This document shows, one piece after another, positions 35,331 through 44,913 of a stretch of 64,000 nucleotides of DNA. Source of the DNA: CAVVEQ01 sp963747315. Its GTDB lineage: Bacteria; Chloroflexota; Anaerolineae; Anaerolineales; Anaerolineaceae. Both the position numbers and the translations under genes were made by a program. Position 1 is the first letter of the stretch. Each line of letters starts with the position of its first letter. The notes under the pieces are model-generated. The model was not told the origin of the DNA, searched no databases, and saw only the letters and a list, made by a program, of their open reading frames with translations. The DNA is taken from assembly GCA_963747315.1 (NCBI GenBank), contig CAVVEQ010000006.1:516629-580628 (forward strand). Reading direction: 5' to 3'.

Positions 35331-35936
35331 CTACTTTTGCGCCGTCGCCCACAAATTCATACGGAATTCAAAATGCCCAAAGCGGACTTTCTCCATCGGG
35401 AAGCCGGCCGCGCCAAAATACCATCCGAGAAGCGGCAGGGTGTAGGTGAAAACATGTTCGTGGATCTCTTCCTTGCTGACAAGGTTCAATGCAGCCATCA
35501 GTTTCAGGATGCCGTCTGTCCAGGAAGCCGGGGTGGTTAGAAGCAGGATCCCCCCGGGTTTGAGCACCCGGTTTGTTTCCCGCAGGAGCTCCACCAGCAT
35601 TTTCGGGTTCAGGTGCTCCACAACAGCCAGCAGGGTGACCACATTGAAGAAACTTTCTTCGAATGGCAGCTGTGGCGCTTTATTCAGGTCCAGCACCAGC
35701 CAGTTGATCTCTTCGTACTCCCGGGAGGGTGGCTGCTGATCGACGGAGAATTTCTCGGTGAAGGATGTATGAGAGAGGAAGTAGGGATAGGACCCGCAGC
35801 CGATATCCAGAATTCGTCCCTGGCGCAGTTCCATTGGGATCAGGCTGTTTGCGCGCTGGGCGCGCATGCGAGCCAGGAAGGGTTCCAGCAGGCCGCTGCC
35901 ACGGGTAACGCTGGGGGAAGAAGGGTTTTCGGTCAT
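35331..35936 (-). CDS. Class I SAM-dependent methyltransferase
   Basis: Protein of 201 aa. Motif I is GRILDIGCGSYPYFLSHTSF, then LPFEESFFNVVTLLAVVEHL and NRVLKPGGILLLTTPA. It overlaps no neighbour but is 16 bases from the GT2 gene upstream and 6 bases from phzF downstream, all on the minus strand, so the three may be one operon. A methyltransferase next to a polyprenol-phosphate-type glycosyltransferase suggests lipid or glycan modification, by context only. Confidence 0.82.
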   Translation of the reverse strand: MTENPSSPSVTRGSGLLEPFLARMRAQRANSLIPMELRQGRILDIGCGSYPYFLSHTSFTEKFSVDQQPPSREYEEINWLVLDLNKAPQLPFEESFFNVVTLLAVVEHLNPKMLVELLRETNRVLKPGGILLLTTPASWTDGILKLMAALNLVSKEEIHEHVFTYTLPLLGWYFGAAGFPMEKVRFGHFEFRMNLWATAQK

Positions 35937-35952
35937 TGGAATTTCGGTTGGG

Positions 35953-36723
35953 TCAGGAATTTCGACGCAGGTCGGGGATTTCCCGGTAGGATGCCTTCAG
36001 GCTGGTGAAGAGGTTGTATTTAAAGATGTACCAGAGCGCCTGGAAGCCATCCTTCAGCCCGATCTTCTTGCCCTCCTGGTAGGTACGCCCGTAGTAGGAG
36101 ATGGGCACCTCGTAGGTGCGGCAGCCCAGCTTGGCGATCTTGGCAGTCACCTCAACCTCGAAACCGAAGCGTGTGGAGGTGATGAGCATGCTGCGGATGA
36201 TCTCCCCGCGGAAGGCCTTATAACAGGTCTCCACGTCGGTGAAATTGAGGTCGGTGAGCAGGTTGGAAAAACCGGTGAGAAAGCGGTTAGCCAGGTAGTG
36301 GCGGTAATAGAGCACCCGCGAAGCGCGGCGGATGAGGAAGCGCGACCCGTAGACAACATCCGCCCGGTTGGAAAGGATGGGCGCGATCACATCCGCGATC
36401 TCTGCCGGGTCGTATTCCAGGTCGGCATCCTGCACCATGACGATGCCGCCGCGGCTCTGGGCAAAACCGGTGACCAACGCGGCTGTTTTGCCCCGGTTCT
36501 GCGGTTGCCGAATGAGCCGCACAGACTTGTGCTTGGCTGCGAATTTTTCCACGATCGCAACGGTGCCATCGGAGGAGCCGTCATCCACCACGATGACCTC
36601 GGAGCCCTTTGGAAGAGATTTATCGAGCGCCTCCAGAACATTCTGGATGGTCTTATCCTCGTTGAAGGCGGGGACAATGATGGAGAGCTGGGGTTCAGAA
36701 GAGGTTTTCGCCATGTTTTTCAC
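35953..36723 (-). CDS. Family 2 glycosyltransferase (dolichol-phosphate mannosyltransferase-like)
   Basis: Protein of 256 aa, GT-A fold. PQLSIIVPAFNEDKTIQNVL opens the nucleotide-sugar domain, EVIVVDDGSSDGT follows, and MVQDADLEYDPAEIADV holds the DxD-type metal site. ETCYKAFRGEIIRSM matches DPM1-like enzymes that load a sugar onto polyprenyl phosphate. It lacks long C-terminal membrane helices. It could feed the GT-C-like membrane protein at 32580. Confidence 0.9.
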   Translation of the reverse strand: MKNMAKTSSEPQLSIIVPAFNEDKTIQNVLEALDKSLPKGSEVIVVDDGSSDGTVAIVEKFAAKHKSVRLIRQPQNRGKTAALVTGFAQSRGGIVMVQDADLEYDPAEIADVIAPILSNRADVVYGSRFLIRRASRVLYYRHYLANRFLTGFSNLLTDLNFTDVETCYKAFRGEIIRSMLITSTRFGFEVEVTAKIAKLGCRTYEVPISYYGRTYQEGKKIGLKDGFQALWYIFKYNLFTSLKASYREIPDLRRNS

Positions 36724-36769
36724 AAAAGACGATTGATTATACCTGAGGGAGGGAGTCTCGAAAATGGAA

Positions 36770-37048
36770 TTAGAGATATCTCTTCACCTTGCGGCAATAC
36801 TCCTGGTATTCCTCGCCGTACTGCCCCTTCATATACTCCTCCTCGCGCAGCACCTGGCGGTGGAAAAGCCACAGTGCGGCGATCAGTTAGAACAGCAGGA
36901 TCCAGTTGGGAAAGATCAGGAACTCGCCCGGAAGGATGAAGGCGAAGGCGGTGAAGATCGGGTTACGGCTGAAGGCAAACACCCCCGTGGTCACGAGGGA
37001 ACCGGGCGTGGTAGTATCGATCCCCACCCGGATGTTGTCTTTTTACTT
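36770..37048 (-). pseudogene. C-terminal half of a split isoprenylcysteine-methyltransferase-like gene
   Basis: The minus strand reads KDNIRVGIDTTTPGSLVTTG, VFAFSRNPIFTAFAFILPGE, FLIFPNWILLF, a stop, LIAALWLFHRQVLREEEYMK, GQYGEEYQEYCRKVKRYL. FSRNPI and the EEYQEYCRKV tail are the SAM-binding signature of the family. It has an internal TAA and no start. The matching N-terminal piece is found at 37804-37911, on the other side of an unrelated gene. Confidence 0.65.
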
Positions 37049-37065
37049 TGATCCAACGCTACCCT

Positions 37066-37692
37066 CTACCGCTCAATGCCGTCCATCCGGTCCTGCCACA
37101 CCATCTTGGCCTTGAAATCCATCCACCACCGGATCAGGTGATCCCATATGGCTTTGGAAACGAACGGGTAGGTTCTCAGAACCTCCCCGGCGGTTTCTTT
37201 TAAGTAAGTTCCATCATCTTTCTCAGGAAAACAGACCAATTCCATTGCACTTCTTTCAACATTGGCGAGCGATTCGAAACAATCGGTCCAATATTGCCCG
37301 AGAATTTCCGGGTAATATTCCTGCGCTTCCTGAACTGCTTCCGGGGCGAATATTTTTACCAAGTTTACCGCAAAGACCTCCATATCCTCCCTGTCCCGAA
37401 TATTCACCTGGGTGGAGATCCTCCCTGCGAACTGCCTGGTAAAAAACACATCGGAGAAATGGACGCGCAATTCCTCATCTGCGCGGCTGCCAAACCGGGA
37501 AATGGCGAATCTTCTCGCGCCTTTTAGCAATTGCGGAAAGATGAACACCAGCCAGCACAAAAACGACAGGAAGAGAAACCCCGCCATGATCCAGGTGCTG
37601 AGGCGGACCAGCGCAAGTCCTGCAGTCAGGAAGAGTATCGACCCCACAGCGAAGATAACCCCGACCAGGATGTTGATGGTTTTATATTTCAC
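37066..37692 (-). CDS. Hypothetical membrane protein inserted within a broken methyltransferase gene
   Basis: Protein of 208 aa with two helices near the N-terminus (INILVGVIFAVGSILFLTAG and WIMAGFLFLSFLCWLVFIF). A soluble, Glu/Asp-rich domain follows (FSDVFFTRQFAGRISTQVNI, EYYPEILGQYWTDCFESLAN). No family is recognised. It sits between the two halves of an ICMT-like gene, in the same direction, so it may have arrived with the event that broke that gene. Confidence 0.6.
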   Translation of the reverse strand: MKYKTINILVGVIFAVGSILFLTAGLALVRLSTWIMAGFLFLSFLCWLVFIFPQLLKGARRFAISRFGSRADEELRVHFSDVFFTRQFAGRISTQVNIRDREDMEVFAVNLVKIFAPEAVQEAQEYYPEILGQYWTDCFESLANVERSAMELVCFPEKDDGTYLKETAGEVLRTYPFVSKAIWDHLIRWWMDFKAKMVWQDRMDGIER

Positions 37693-37803
37693 GGATTCAC
37701 CTCTCGGGAATTCGGGGGAGCAGTTCGAAGCGCGGTTTTTCTTTATGCATCAATGACATATGAAATTATGACACACTTTATAACCATCCAACCTCGGAAG
37801 TAG

Positions 37804-37911
37804 GCTGCCGAACTGCATGGCCGCGATCCCGCGCCGGCGCAGCATGGTCACCCGCGCGGACACCATTCCAATCATGAAAATAATCATGATAGCCCCGAGA
37901 TTGGTTTGCAT
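37804..37911 (-). pseudogene. N-terminal piece of the split isoprenylcysteine-methyltransferase-like gene
   Basis: From ATG 37911 the minus strand reads MQTNLGAIMIIFMIGMVSAR, VTMLRRRGIAAMQFGS and then leaves the family pattern (LLPRLDGYKV and a stop). The first 36 residues look like the N-terminal helix and RRxGIxAMQFG motif of ICMT-like methyltransferases whose C-terminus lies at 36770-37048. The middle, about 70-90 codons, is missing. Confidence 0.5.
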
Positions 37912-37923
37912 ATCAGTATTATC

Positions 37924-38930
37924 TCATCCAAATATCAGGATTATTACCTTACATATTGCCAGATCGACCCACAACTTCCTTTCCCTGCCCTCCGCTGTCT
38001 CCTTTTCCTTCTCTTCCGGCTTCATATAGGAAACCCGCCACAGCCCACCCGGCTGCTGGTGCTCCCGCAGCCAGTCCAGTCCTGCCTGGATTTGCCCGTC
38101 CTGCGAGGTAAACCCCATGCGCCCCAGCGAGTCCAGCGCGGTCAGCAGGTTCGTCCACCAGAAGGGGTGCTCAAAGCGCAGCCAGTACCCAGGTGACCGG
38201 TAGGAGCTATAGGCATCCCGGCTGGAAGAAGCGCGATTTCAGTAGTTCCCCCGCTGCGAGCGCCTCCGGCGCAGTGGCGGTAGATTGGATGAACTGGCGA
38301 AGGCGCGCAGAACCATCCCGGTCGCCAAGTGCGAAAAGGGCTTCGCCCGATCCGGCTCGAGAGGCTTGGCATACTCGCTCGCCAGGCGGTACTGGGTTGC
38401 CCGGTCCAGCTTGTGGGTGATCATCGGGATGGACCAGCCGCCGTCATCCTGGCGCATGCCCAGCAGCCACTGGAACCCCTTTTCGATGCGCGGGTCATCG
38501 GCGTAGCCGGCCTGGATGAGCAGCGCCATGATCGCGCCGGTGTAGTAGGTGGCGTACTGGTTGGCGAGAAACCCGCGGATATCCCCCTCTTCGGTCTGGC
38601 ACGAGAAGATAAAGTCAGAAGCCCGCTCCACCTGCGGGTGGGTGCGGGTCATACCGTAGCGTTCGATCAAAAAGCGGAACTGCCGCCAGGTCTCGATGAG
38701 CGCGTGGTTGATGGATGGATGTTTGTTCTCCCCGGGCCGCAGCCAGCTTCCATCCGGCTGCTGCTTTTTCAATATTTTCAATGCTCCCGGCAGCTGCCAT
38801 AATCGCTCCACCGGGCCGGAACCTCCTCCCCCAGCAGGTCCCGCCGGGTGAAGTAGATCAAAGCCTCGTCACCGCTGGCCAGCAGCGGCGGAATGGGGTC
38901 ATAGAGGAGTATTTCCAAGAAATTCTTCAC
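37924..38930 (-). pseudogene. Prenyltransferase/squalene-cyclase-repeat protein, frameshifted
   Basis: Pieces in different frames join into about 335 aa. GTG 38930 begins KNFLEILLYDPIPPLLASGD and EALIYFTRRDLLGEE. After a shift near 38815 comes RLWQLPGALKILKKQQPDGS through GFQWLLGMRQDDGGWSIPMI. Another shift near 38270 leads to SRFFQPGCLSSYRSPGYWLR, then GMGFTSQD-like repeats ending KLWVDLAICKVI. QQPDGSW and RQDDGGW are alpha/alpha-toroid repeat motifs of prenyltransferases and terpene cyclases, here without a clear DxDD catalytic acid. Decayed or mis-assembled. Confidence 0.6.
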
Positions 38931-39058
38931 GAATTAAAATTCCGAAGGACTGACCTCTTGAAAAGATGGAAAAACGGGGGAGTCTTTGATTGCTTTTGAA
39001 CATCAATAAAAGTTTATCGCCTCTGTATTGGACATTATCAGGAAACTAGATAGTTAAG

Positions 39059-40068
39059 TCAATCTCTTTGAGAGCTGTTTGTGCTTCTTCCAATAATAAA
39101 TTGGAGCGGTCCAGAAGGCTCCTCGCCCAAGTTTGCCAAAATCGAATCTAGCGCAAACTTGTACGCAACTTTGAATGCCTGCTCCTCAGACACAGATACG
39201 TCGGGGATCACCCCGCAGCCTTCCCAGTTCGTCCCGGTGATCGGGTTGACCGGCCGGCCGACAGGGATAAATGCCTCAAAATGGGATGTTAACCGGAAAG
39301 GTGCGCCAATGTTAGCCCCGCCACCTGTCTTTTCCCCAATCAGGGTGGCCCTTTTCAGTGCTTTTAGATCGTAGGCAAATTCCTCGCCTCCTGAAAAAGT
39401 CTCATCGCTTATTAGAATGATATACCGGCTTACCCGTGAATCGTTTGCCGGGCACATCGGGAAGGGTCCAGTATTGTTCGGTTGAGTCTCCCTTTTCGCC
39501 AGTAAAAATCGTTCAGGTGCATGCTGTTCTTCACCGAATAGATAGGTCAGAAGAAAGCAAACCATTCCCGGATCTCCGCCCCTGCATTTCCGTAAATCAA
39601 TAATCAACGCGTTCGTTTCATTAATGAAATTCATCGCCGCCGAGGCAGTATCCCCACCCCAATCCAGGGGGTAGAACTCGCGAATATCCAGGAACCCGAC
39701 ATTTCCAGGCAATCTTTCCACTTTATGAAGACCATAATTATCCAGCCTGGCTTTTTTATGCCATTCATCCTGCCAATCCTGGTTCTCTCCCAGTGAACCT
39801 TCTTGCTCGGGTATCAAATCTTTCTTATAGGTCACCTTCAAATGATTATCGTTGGTTGCATCCCGTAGAAATCCGGTCAATAAGTTCGCCAGGGATTCCC
39901 CCTCCGTTATTCCTGTGAAATATCCCTCTATCGTAATATATTTTGCAGGTTATCACACATCTTCTCAGCGACATTCGGAAATACATAATCCTCTCTTAAC
40001 CTCGTGGACAAGGCTTGGATCACTTCGGTTATATTGGCAGGTGTAACTGCACTAGGAGAAATCATCAT
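39059..40068 (-). pseudogene. S41-family C-terminal-processing-like peptidase, one frameshift
   Basis: The ATG at 40068 (or 40065), after GGGG, starts MISPSAVTPANITEVIQALS and RLREDYVFPNVAEKMCDNLQ. One lost A in the A run near 39945 breaks the frame; it resumes as YITIEGYFTGITEGESLANL and continues open to 39059. The peptidase core shows VGFLDIREFYPLDWGG, LIIDLRKCRGGDPGMVC, DETFSGGEEFAYDLKALKRA (nucleophile Ser) and IGEKTGGGANIG. About 336 aa when repaired. No signal peptide or PDZ domain is visible, as in tricorn-like and N-terminal-helix S41 peptidases. Confidence 0.72.
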
Positions 40069-40312
40069 ATTTACCCCTGATTATTGCACACCTTTTCCAC
40101 ACTAGGCCGATATCCGCATTTATTGCCTGATCGAAGCAACCAGTTCATCCATAAACAGCTAACCGCCATAATACACTATCCGCAATGAATCCGAATCCGG
40201 TGGAGAAAACCAGAAAAATACCCATCAATTCCGTGGGTTTTGAACCCGGAATTTTTTTCAGCCTGCCCCAGCGACGGGATACGATACTGATTTCTCGCCG
40301 GGGTAAGTGGAC

Positions 40313-40435
40313 TTATTTCTTATCTTTGTTGGTCGTAAGCTTGCTGATACCCCAGAAGAGCACTCCCAATCCCATTAGGAATACTCCAGTCCCGATGGGT
40401 CCCGTCCAGTACAGTGATAACCATAAATCGTTCAT
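40313..40435 (-). CDS. 40-aa single-pass membrane protein
   Basis: ATG at 40435 is preceded by GGAGGCACGA, a strong ribosome binding site. The peptide is MNDLWLSLYWTGPIGTGVFL followed by MGLGVLFWGISKLTTNKDKK. It has one hydrophobic helix with glycines and a lysine-rich tail, giving N-out/C-in topology by the positive-inside rule. It is isolated: about 245 bases to the peptidase and 183 to the next gene, with nothing else seen in either gap. Possibly a small subunit of a transporter or oxidase; function unknown. Confidence 0.5.
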   Translation of the reverse strand: MNDLWLSLYWTGPIGTGVFLMGLGVLFWGISKLTTNKDKK

Positions 40436-40617
40436 TCGTGCCTCCTTGCAGAACGTCTGATGGGGGATGAGACAATCCGATAATCATTACTATATGCCGA
40501 AATCGGGGAAATTACAAGAATGGAATTTTCTCCCCGGGTGGAAGCTCGCAATGATTCAGCTCAAATATTTTCCATCTGGACTGTACGGGTATACAATCTA
40601 TGCAGGAGAATTAACTC

Positions 40618-41366
40618 ATGCCCCCTCATAACTGGCAGACCTTTTTCGATCATTACGCTCCGCGATACATGGACGAGGTTTTCGTCAAAGCCACCCTCGC
40701 CGAAGTGGATTTCCTCATCGAAAACCTTCATCTTTCACCCGGGATGAGAATTCTGGATGTGGGCTGCGGGACGGGGCGGCACGCGGTGGAGCTTGCCAGG
40801 CGCGGGTACAGGGTGACCGGGGTGGATATCAGCAATGGGATGCTAGCCGAAGCGCGCAAAGCCGCCACGTGGAGCCGGGGTGAACCGTGGAATGGGTGCG
40901 CAGCCCCGCCCAGGATTATGTGGCAAACCAGCCCTTCGACGCCGCTTACTCAGTCTGCGAGGGTGCGCTTTCCCTGCTCAGCCTGGAGGACACCTTCGAC
41001 CGCGACGTCCAGGTTTTTGCCAGAATCTACGCCGCGCTGAAACCGGGTGCCCCCGCGCTCTTCACCGTGTTAAATGGCATGCGCATAATTCGCGCCTACA
41101 GCGATACCGATATCCGTTCCGGCAGCTTTGATCCTTTTAACATGGTGGAAAACGGGAGAATGGAGGTCGATACCCCCGCAGGAAAACAATCCATCCCCAC
41201 CCGCGAGCGTGCCTACATCCCCACCGAGCTGCGCCTGATGCTGCGTCAGGTGGGTTTTCAGGTGGATGTAATTTCCGGCGGAACGGCTGGTAACTGGCGG
41301 CTCGATCCGCCCTTCCTGGACGAGATGGAACTCATGGTGATCGCGAGAAGGCCGGCAGGAAGTTGA
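40618..41366 (+). pseudogene. Class I SAM-dependent methyltransferase, frameshifted
   Basis: About 248 aa in two frames. The first runs from MPPHNWQTFFDHYAPRYMDE through MRILDVGCGTGRHAVELARR (motif I) to GMLAEARKAA. Near 40865-40890 the frame changes, with probably two small indels, and it resumes as VEWVRSPAQDYVANQPFDAA to ELMVIARRPAGS. GFDAAYSVCEGALSLL and IYAALKPGAPALFTV correspond to motifs II and III. Likely a small-molecule methyltransferase if intact. Confidence 0.65.
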
Positions 41367-41441
41367 GTGGTTGAATAGTTATGTTGTTAAATGGTTGATA
41401 TGCTGGTCTTTTGAACCAGAAAAGATTGAAGGGATTTTTCG

Positions 41442-41969
41442 TTAATCTGCCAGCGTCCACTCAACAATCAACAGATCCAACTCGGTGATACCGGTTTGTA
41501 ATGCTGCACTGATCCATTCCTTTTGTGATTTCCGAATGTGATCATGCCCTCTTCGTTTCGATTCCGCAAAAACCAACGAGTCTTGTTTCCAACAATACAC
41601 ATCAAAACAACCCGATCGACTGCCTTTTATGCGATAAATTTCTTCCAAATAAATTTTTTGTTTTGGTGGTAAGGGTTTGGTCTTGAGAGGCCAATAAGAG
41701 GATACATATCTTCTTCTATAAGTATCCACCCATACACCCTCCCATCCGTTTTCCTTGAAAAATTCTAGGATCAGGAGCTCTGAAAAGAATTTATCCACCC
41801 TGTAATTTAAAATCTGTTTTTTGCCATAGGTATCCTTAGGAATTTCACCTCGCCAATGATCAAATTGGATTTGTACCGATGGGATAGAAACCTCATTTCC
41901 ATTACTTAGGATCAGTGGTATCGAATCAGATCTCCGAAATTGAATTGGGAAAGCACGAGAATCAATCAT
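41442..41969 (-). CDS. VRR-NUC-like/PD-(D/E)XK nuclease-domain protein
   Basis: Protein of 175 aa. The C-terminal half reads GSRSGCFDVYCWKQDSLVFA and ESKRRGHDHIRKSQKEWISA. The D-x(n)-ESK spacing followed by a Q-x-x-W segment matches the VRR-NUC type of the PD-(D/E)XK nuclease fold. The N-terminal half (FRRSDSIPLILSNGNEVSIP) is not recognised. The gene lies 45 bases downstream of another PD-(D/E)XK-like gene, on the same strand. Nuclease activity is inferred, not shown. Confidence 0.6.
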   Translation of the reverse strand: MIDSRAFPIQFRRSDSIPLILSNGNEVSIPSVQIQFDHWRGEIPKDTYGKKQILNYRVDKFFSELLILEFFKENGWEGVWVDTYRRRYVSSYWPLKTKPLPPKQKIYLEEIYRIKGSRSGCFDVYCWKQDSLVFAESKRRGHDHIRKSQKEWISAALQTGITELDLLIVEWTLAD

Positions 41970-42014
41970 AAATTTATCCTTCCTTTATTGAAAAATTCTA
42001 CAAATTAGTGTCTC

Positions 42015-42624
42015 TTAGCTATTGATTTTTAACGATTCCACCTGTTCTCTAATTCGCTCAAAAGGGATCCCTTTAATTTGCATATTCTCCCAACTTTTTA
42101 GGGTTATAGAGTCGTTTTCCGAACATATTTCATCAATTTTCCTTGTTGGAACCACATAGAATTCCCATTGATCCAAATCGAGTGGATTTAACATTTCCTG
42201 GTCTTGGGTTTTTAATAAACAAAATATGTATAAGTCTGCTTGGCGTTTTTTCTCACCCTCATAAACGCCTTTCTCCTCATCCCAAGCATGAGTTTTTTCA
42301 ATGGAAAATTTTATCTTTGAATATTCGTTCTGTGGCCATGTTTGCAAATACCCCGAGCACTTAACTTCGATCTTTACTTTTTCCGGCAATTCCAAATCCC
42401 AGGTCGCCCATTCTTCCCGTGGATTCTTTAGCTCAATTCCTAAAGCTTTCGCAACAATAAATTCTGCGAGCATCCCGCGGGTGGCATTGCTGACCAGATC
42501 TGAGGCACTCCACTGCCAAAATTCTTTTAGGGTGAACGTCTTTTTTTTTCGATGAACTATAAAATTTCTCCTCGCCTGTTTTTATCGTTGCTTCAATTTT
42601 TGGGTATTTGATAATCCTCGCCAT
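42015..42624 (-). pseudogene. PD-(D/E)XK-like conserved protein, one homopolymer frameshift
   Basis: The ATG at 42624 after GGAGGAAAA starts MARIIKYPKIEATIKTGEEK and FYSSSKKK. A run of nine A on the minus strand near 42545 shifts the frame; with eight A it continues TFTLKEFWQWSASDLVSNAT and RGMLAEFIVAKALGIELKNP. EEWATWDLELPEKVKIEVKC gives the D-x(n)-E-x-K nuclease-like core, followed by KKRQADLYIFCLL and DQWEFYVVPT. About 203 aa when repaired. This looks like a widespread bacterial hypothetical family. It is probably co-transcribed with the VRR-NUC-like gene downstream. Confidence 0.65.
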
Positions 42625-42835
42625 TTTTCCTCCAAAAATAATTATTTCGATATTAACTCTCCTCGAAAAGAAGAATTAAGGCAAGAATATCCGACTTTCA
42701 ATTCTGAAAGGCAAAATGGTGGATGGCGATAGCGATCTCGGTTTACTAGGATTCTAAATCATGATAATAATTGTGTAAGGGATTTAATTTCAATTCTGAA
42801 CGCCCATCCAGCATGGATATTGATTCAAGATAATC

Positions 42836-42866
42836 ATAAAAAAGTACCTTCCACCCGGAAAGTACT
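42836..42866 (-). terminator. Intrinsic terminator of the lipoprotein gene
   Basis: On the minus strand AGTACTTTCC pairs with GGAAGGTACT (one G-T pair) across a GGGT loop and is followed by six T. It lies about 55 bases after the stop codon at 42922. Confidence 0.8.
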
Positions 42867-42921
42867 ATCGATAATTGGCCAAATTGATTTTATGCGCTTC
42901 GAACCGGGAAACAATCCAAAA

Positions 42922-44690
42922 TCAAGGGCAGGGTTCATCCTGGACCCGCAGCGGGATCTGTACACCTTCACCGCTTTCGATTTTGTTCGTGAAGCATTTT
43001 CCTTCAACACAGCTTATTGCATTGCCAGTTGTGCTGTAGTCTATCTCCATTCCAACGAGATTCCCTTCGGGATCTTTATCCGTCGGGATGATGGTGTAGC
43101 TGCCACTCCCCTCGTAATCCATCGTGATACCTGACATCCCAACATGTTGTTTCTCGACCAGAGTACCGCTCGTGGAACTGCTGGGTGATATGGTGAACGT
43201 TGAAGTTGTGCCAGGCCCGGTAAAAGAAACAGAAAAAGGTTGGGCAAGGTCTTCGATGCAATCTCCCTTCCAACTGCTGCCTATCCCGGGAGTCTCGATC
43301 ACATGGTAGGTCTTCTTTTTCTCACCGGTGTTGGCGTTGAGCTCGAGTGTAGCCTTCCCTCGTTTGGAGGTTGCGGTAAGGAGGATCGTCGCGCTCTTGC
43401 CTTTCTCGTCGGGAGCGGTGTAGGTCAGCGTTCCGGGCGTCCTGGCTAGAGTAGTGGGAGCGATTGATTCCGCACCTGTCAGAGCTGCCGTAAGTTTCGA
43501 TGGCGCGTTGGACCCGTCGAAAATAGAAATGACGTTAACCGGGATCGGGGTGGTTGAGCCAGGCTCCACTTTACCCGGAGAGGGAGCTTCGATCTTTACG
43601 CACTTTCCACTTTGCCAGGCGTTCTGAGCAGAGGCCAGTGAAGATATTCCAAGATCAAGTGCGGCTTGACTACCGGGACCATCCAAATTGTTGACATCCT
43701 CCTGGGTGGCATTCTGGGAATTGCGGATCACCCGCCCGTTGGATGCTTTTCCTCCAGTATAGTTCGGACCGAATTTATAAGTCATGCCTGTCTCGATGTA
43801 AACCTGACGCCCGTCCTTGACCTGCCGGGTGCCCTGAATCAGATCGAATGTGGTGCTTGTTATCTCGGCATCATCGCCTACCGTTGCCCGCACGAACGTA
43901 GTCAGATCCTGGGTGGTCCCCATCCCGCCTGATTCGGAGCCAAGTCGCGCCTTGACCGAGAAACTTACTTGGCCATCAGCCGTGGGACAGCGCTGGCCAT
44001 CGATGATAGCTGACATTTCTGTCTTGGCAGAGGTACCGTTTTTTGCGCCTTCGGATTTCATCCCCATTCCAAAATGACTCGACCCATCTTCTGATTTGCC
44101 GATCTCTATATTCATATTGGTAGTAACATCGCCCTCCTTCTCGGTTTGCGTGAAACTTTTAGTAGGAAAGGCCGATCGGTATAGAGAACATATCGGAAAA
44201 CATGCTGCTGAGAAGCCCGATCATGGACGCTGGGCTGAGACCGCCTTCAGCTGAACGAACAGTCGCCGGAGGGCTGTAAACCACCGAGGCCATTACTGGT
44301 TTAGAAAAGAATCCCTTGACAGCCGGGCGAACTGAGCTCGAAGTCTCGAAAATTGAATTGCCTACAAGGGCAGGATCGAGGGTGGAACCGGTGGGGGGGA
44401 GTTTGAGCTTGAAGTTCCTCGATGGCTGCTTGAAGGGCGGCACGTTCGGATGCCTCCACGTCGTCCACCAGTGCGGCAACGCCTGGCTCATCCACCGCCA
44501 GAGCCCTCAGTGAGGCTGCACCGGGGGAAGGCAGGGATCCCTCCAGGTCCAAAGGAGGGAGGTCTGTTACGCTCAGATTGACATTTCCCAATTTCGAATC
44601 GTTTTGTGATTCTTTCGGCGTGAACAGACTGCACGATACCAGGATAAATATCGTGACTACACCAAATGAAACGGTCTGTAGTTTTTTCAT
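42922..44690 (-). pseudogene. Large exported lipoprotein, two homopolymer frameshifts
   Basis: Repaired length is about 589 aa. The ATG at 44690 follows GAGGTGGAA. The signal MKKLQTVSFGVVTIFILVSC gives a lipobox Cys. A C run near 44396 (seven, six needed) and a T run near 44161 break the frame. The repaired middle reads PPTGSTLDPALVGNSIFETS to LPTKSFTQTEKEGDVTTN. The C-terminal 397 aa are Thr/Ser/Gly-rich beta domains (ISIFDGSNAPSKLTAALTGA, TYTAPDEKGKSATILLTATS) like bacterial Ig-like folds, ending SGEGVQIPLRVQDEPCP. Probably a surface protein. Confidence 0.65.
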
Positions 44691-44913
44691 TTCCACCTCG
44701 GGAAATAGCCAATACCAAGAGTATTCAATTAATACTATTTATATCCATATTATCATATATTAATGAATAAACAATAGGCAATATTAGACTCTTTGGCGGA
44801 AAATAAAAAGCTCCAGGTATTATGGGGGTTCTTGAAAATATTTTTGATGAAATATATGCAACTCTTTCTCGAGATGCATATTTCCAAATAGCGGGTGACT
44901 ACAATACTTTTCC

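Noticed and set aside
35866..36939. A 357-codon plus-strand open frame opposite GT2 and the methyltransferase
   Set aside because: It crosses two genuine minus-strand genes and a pseudogene, which a real gene would not do.
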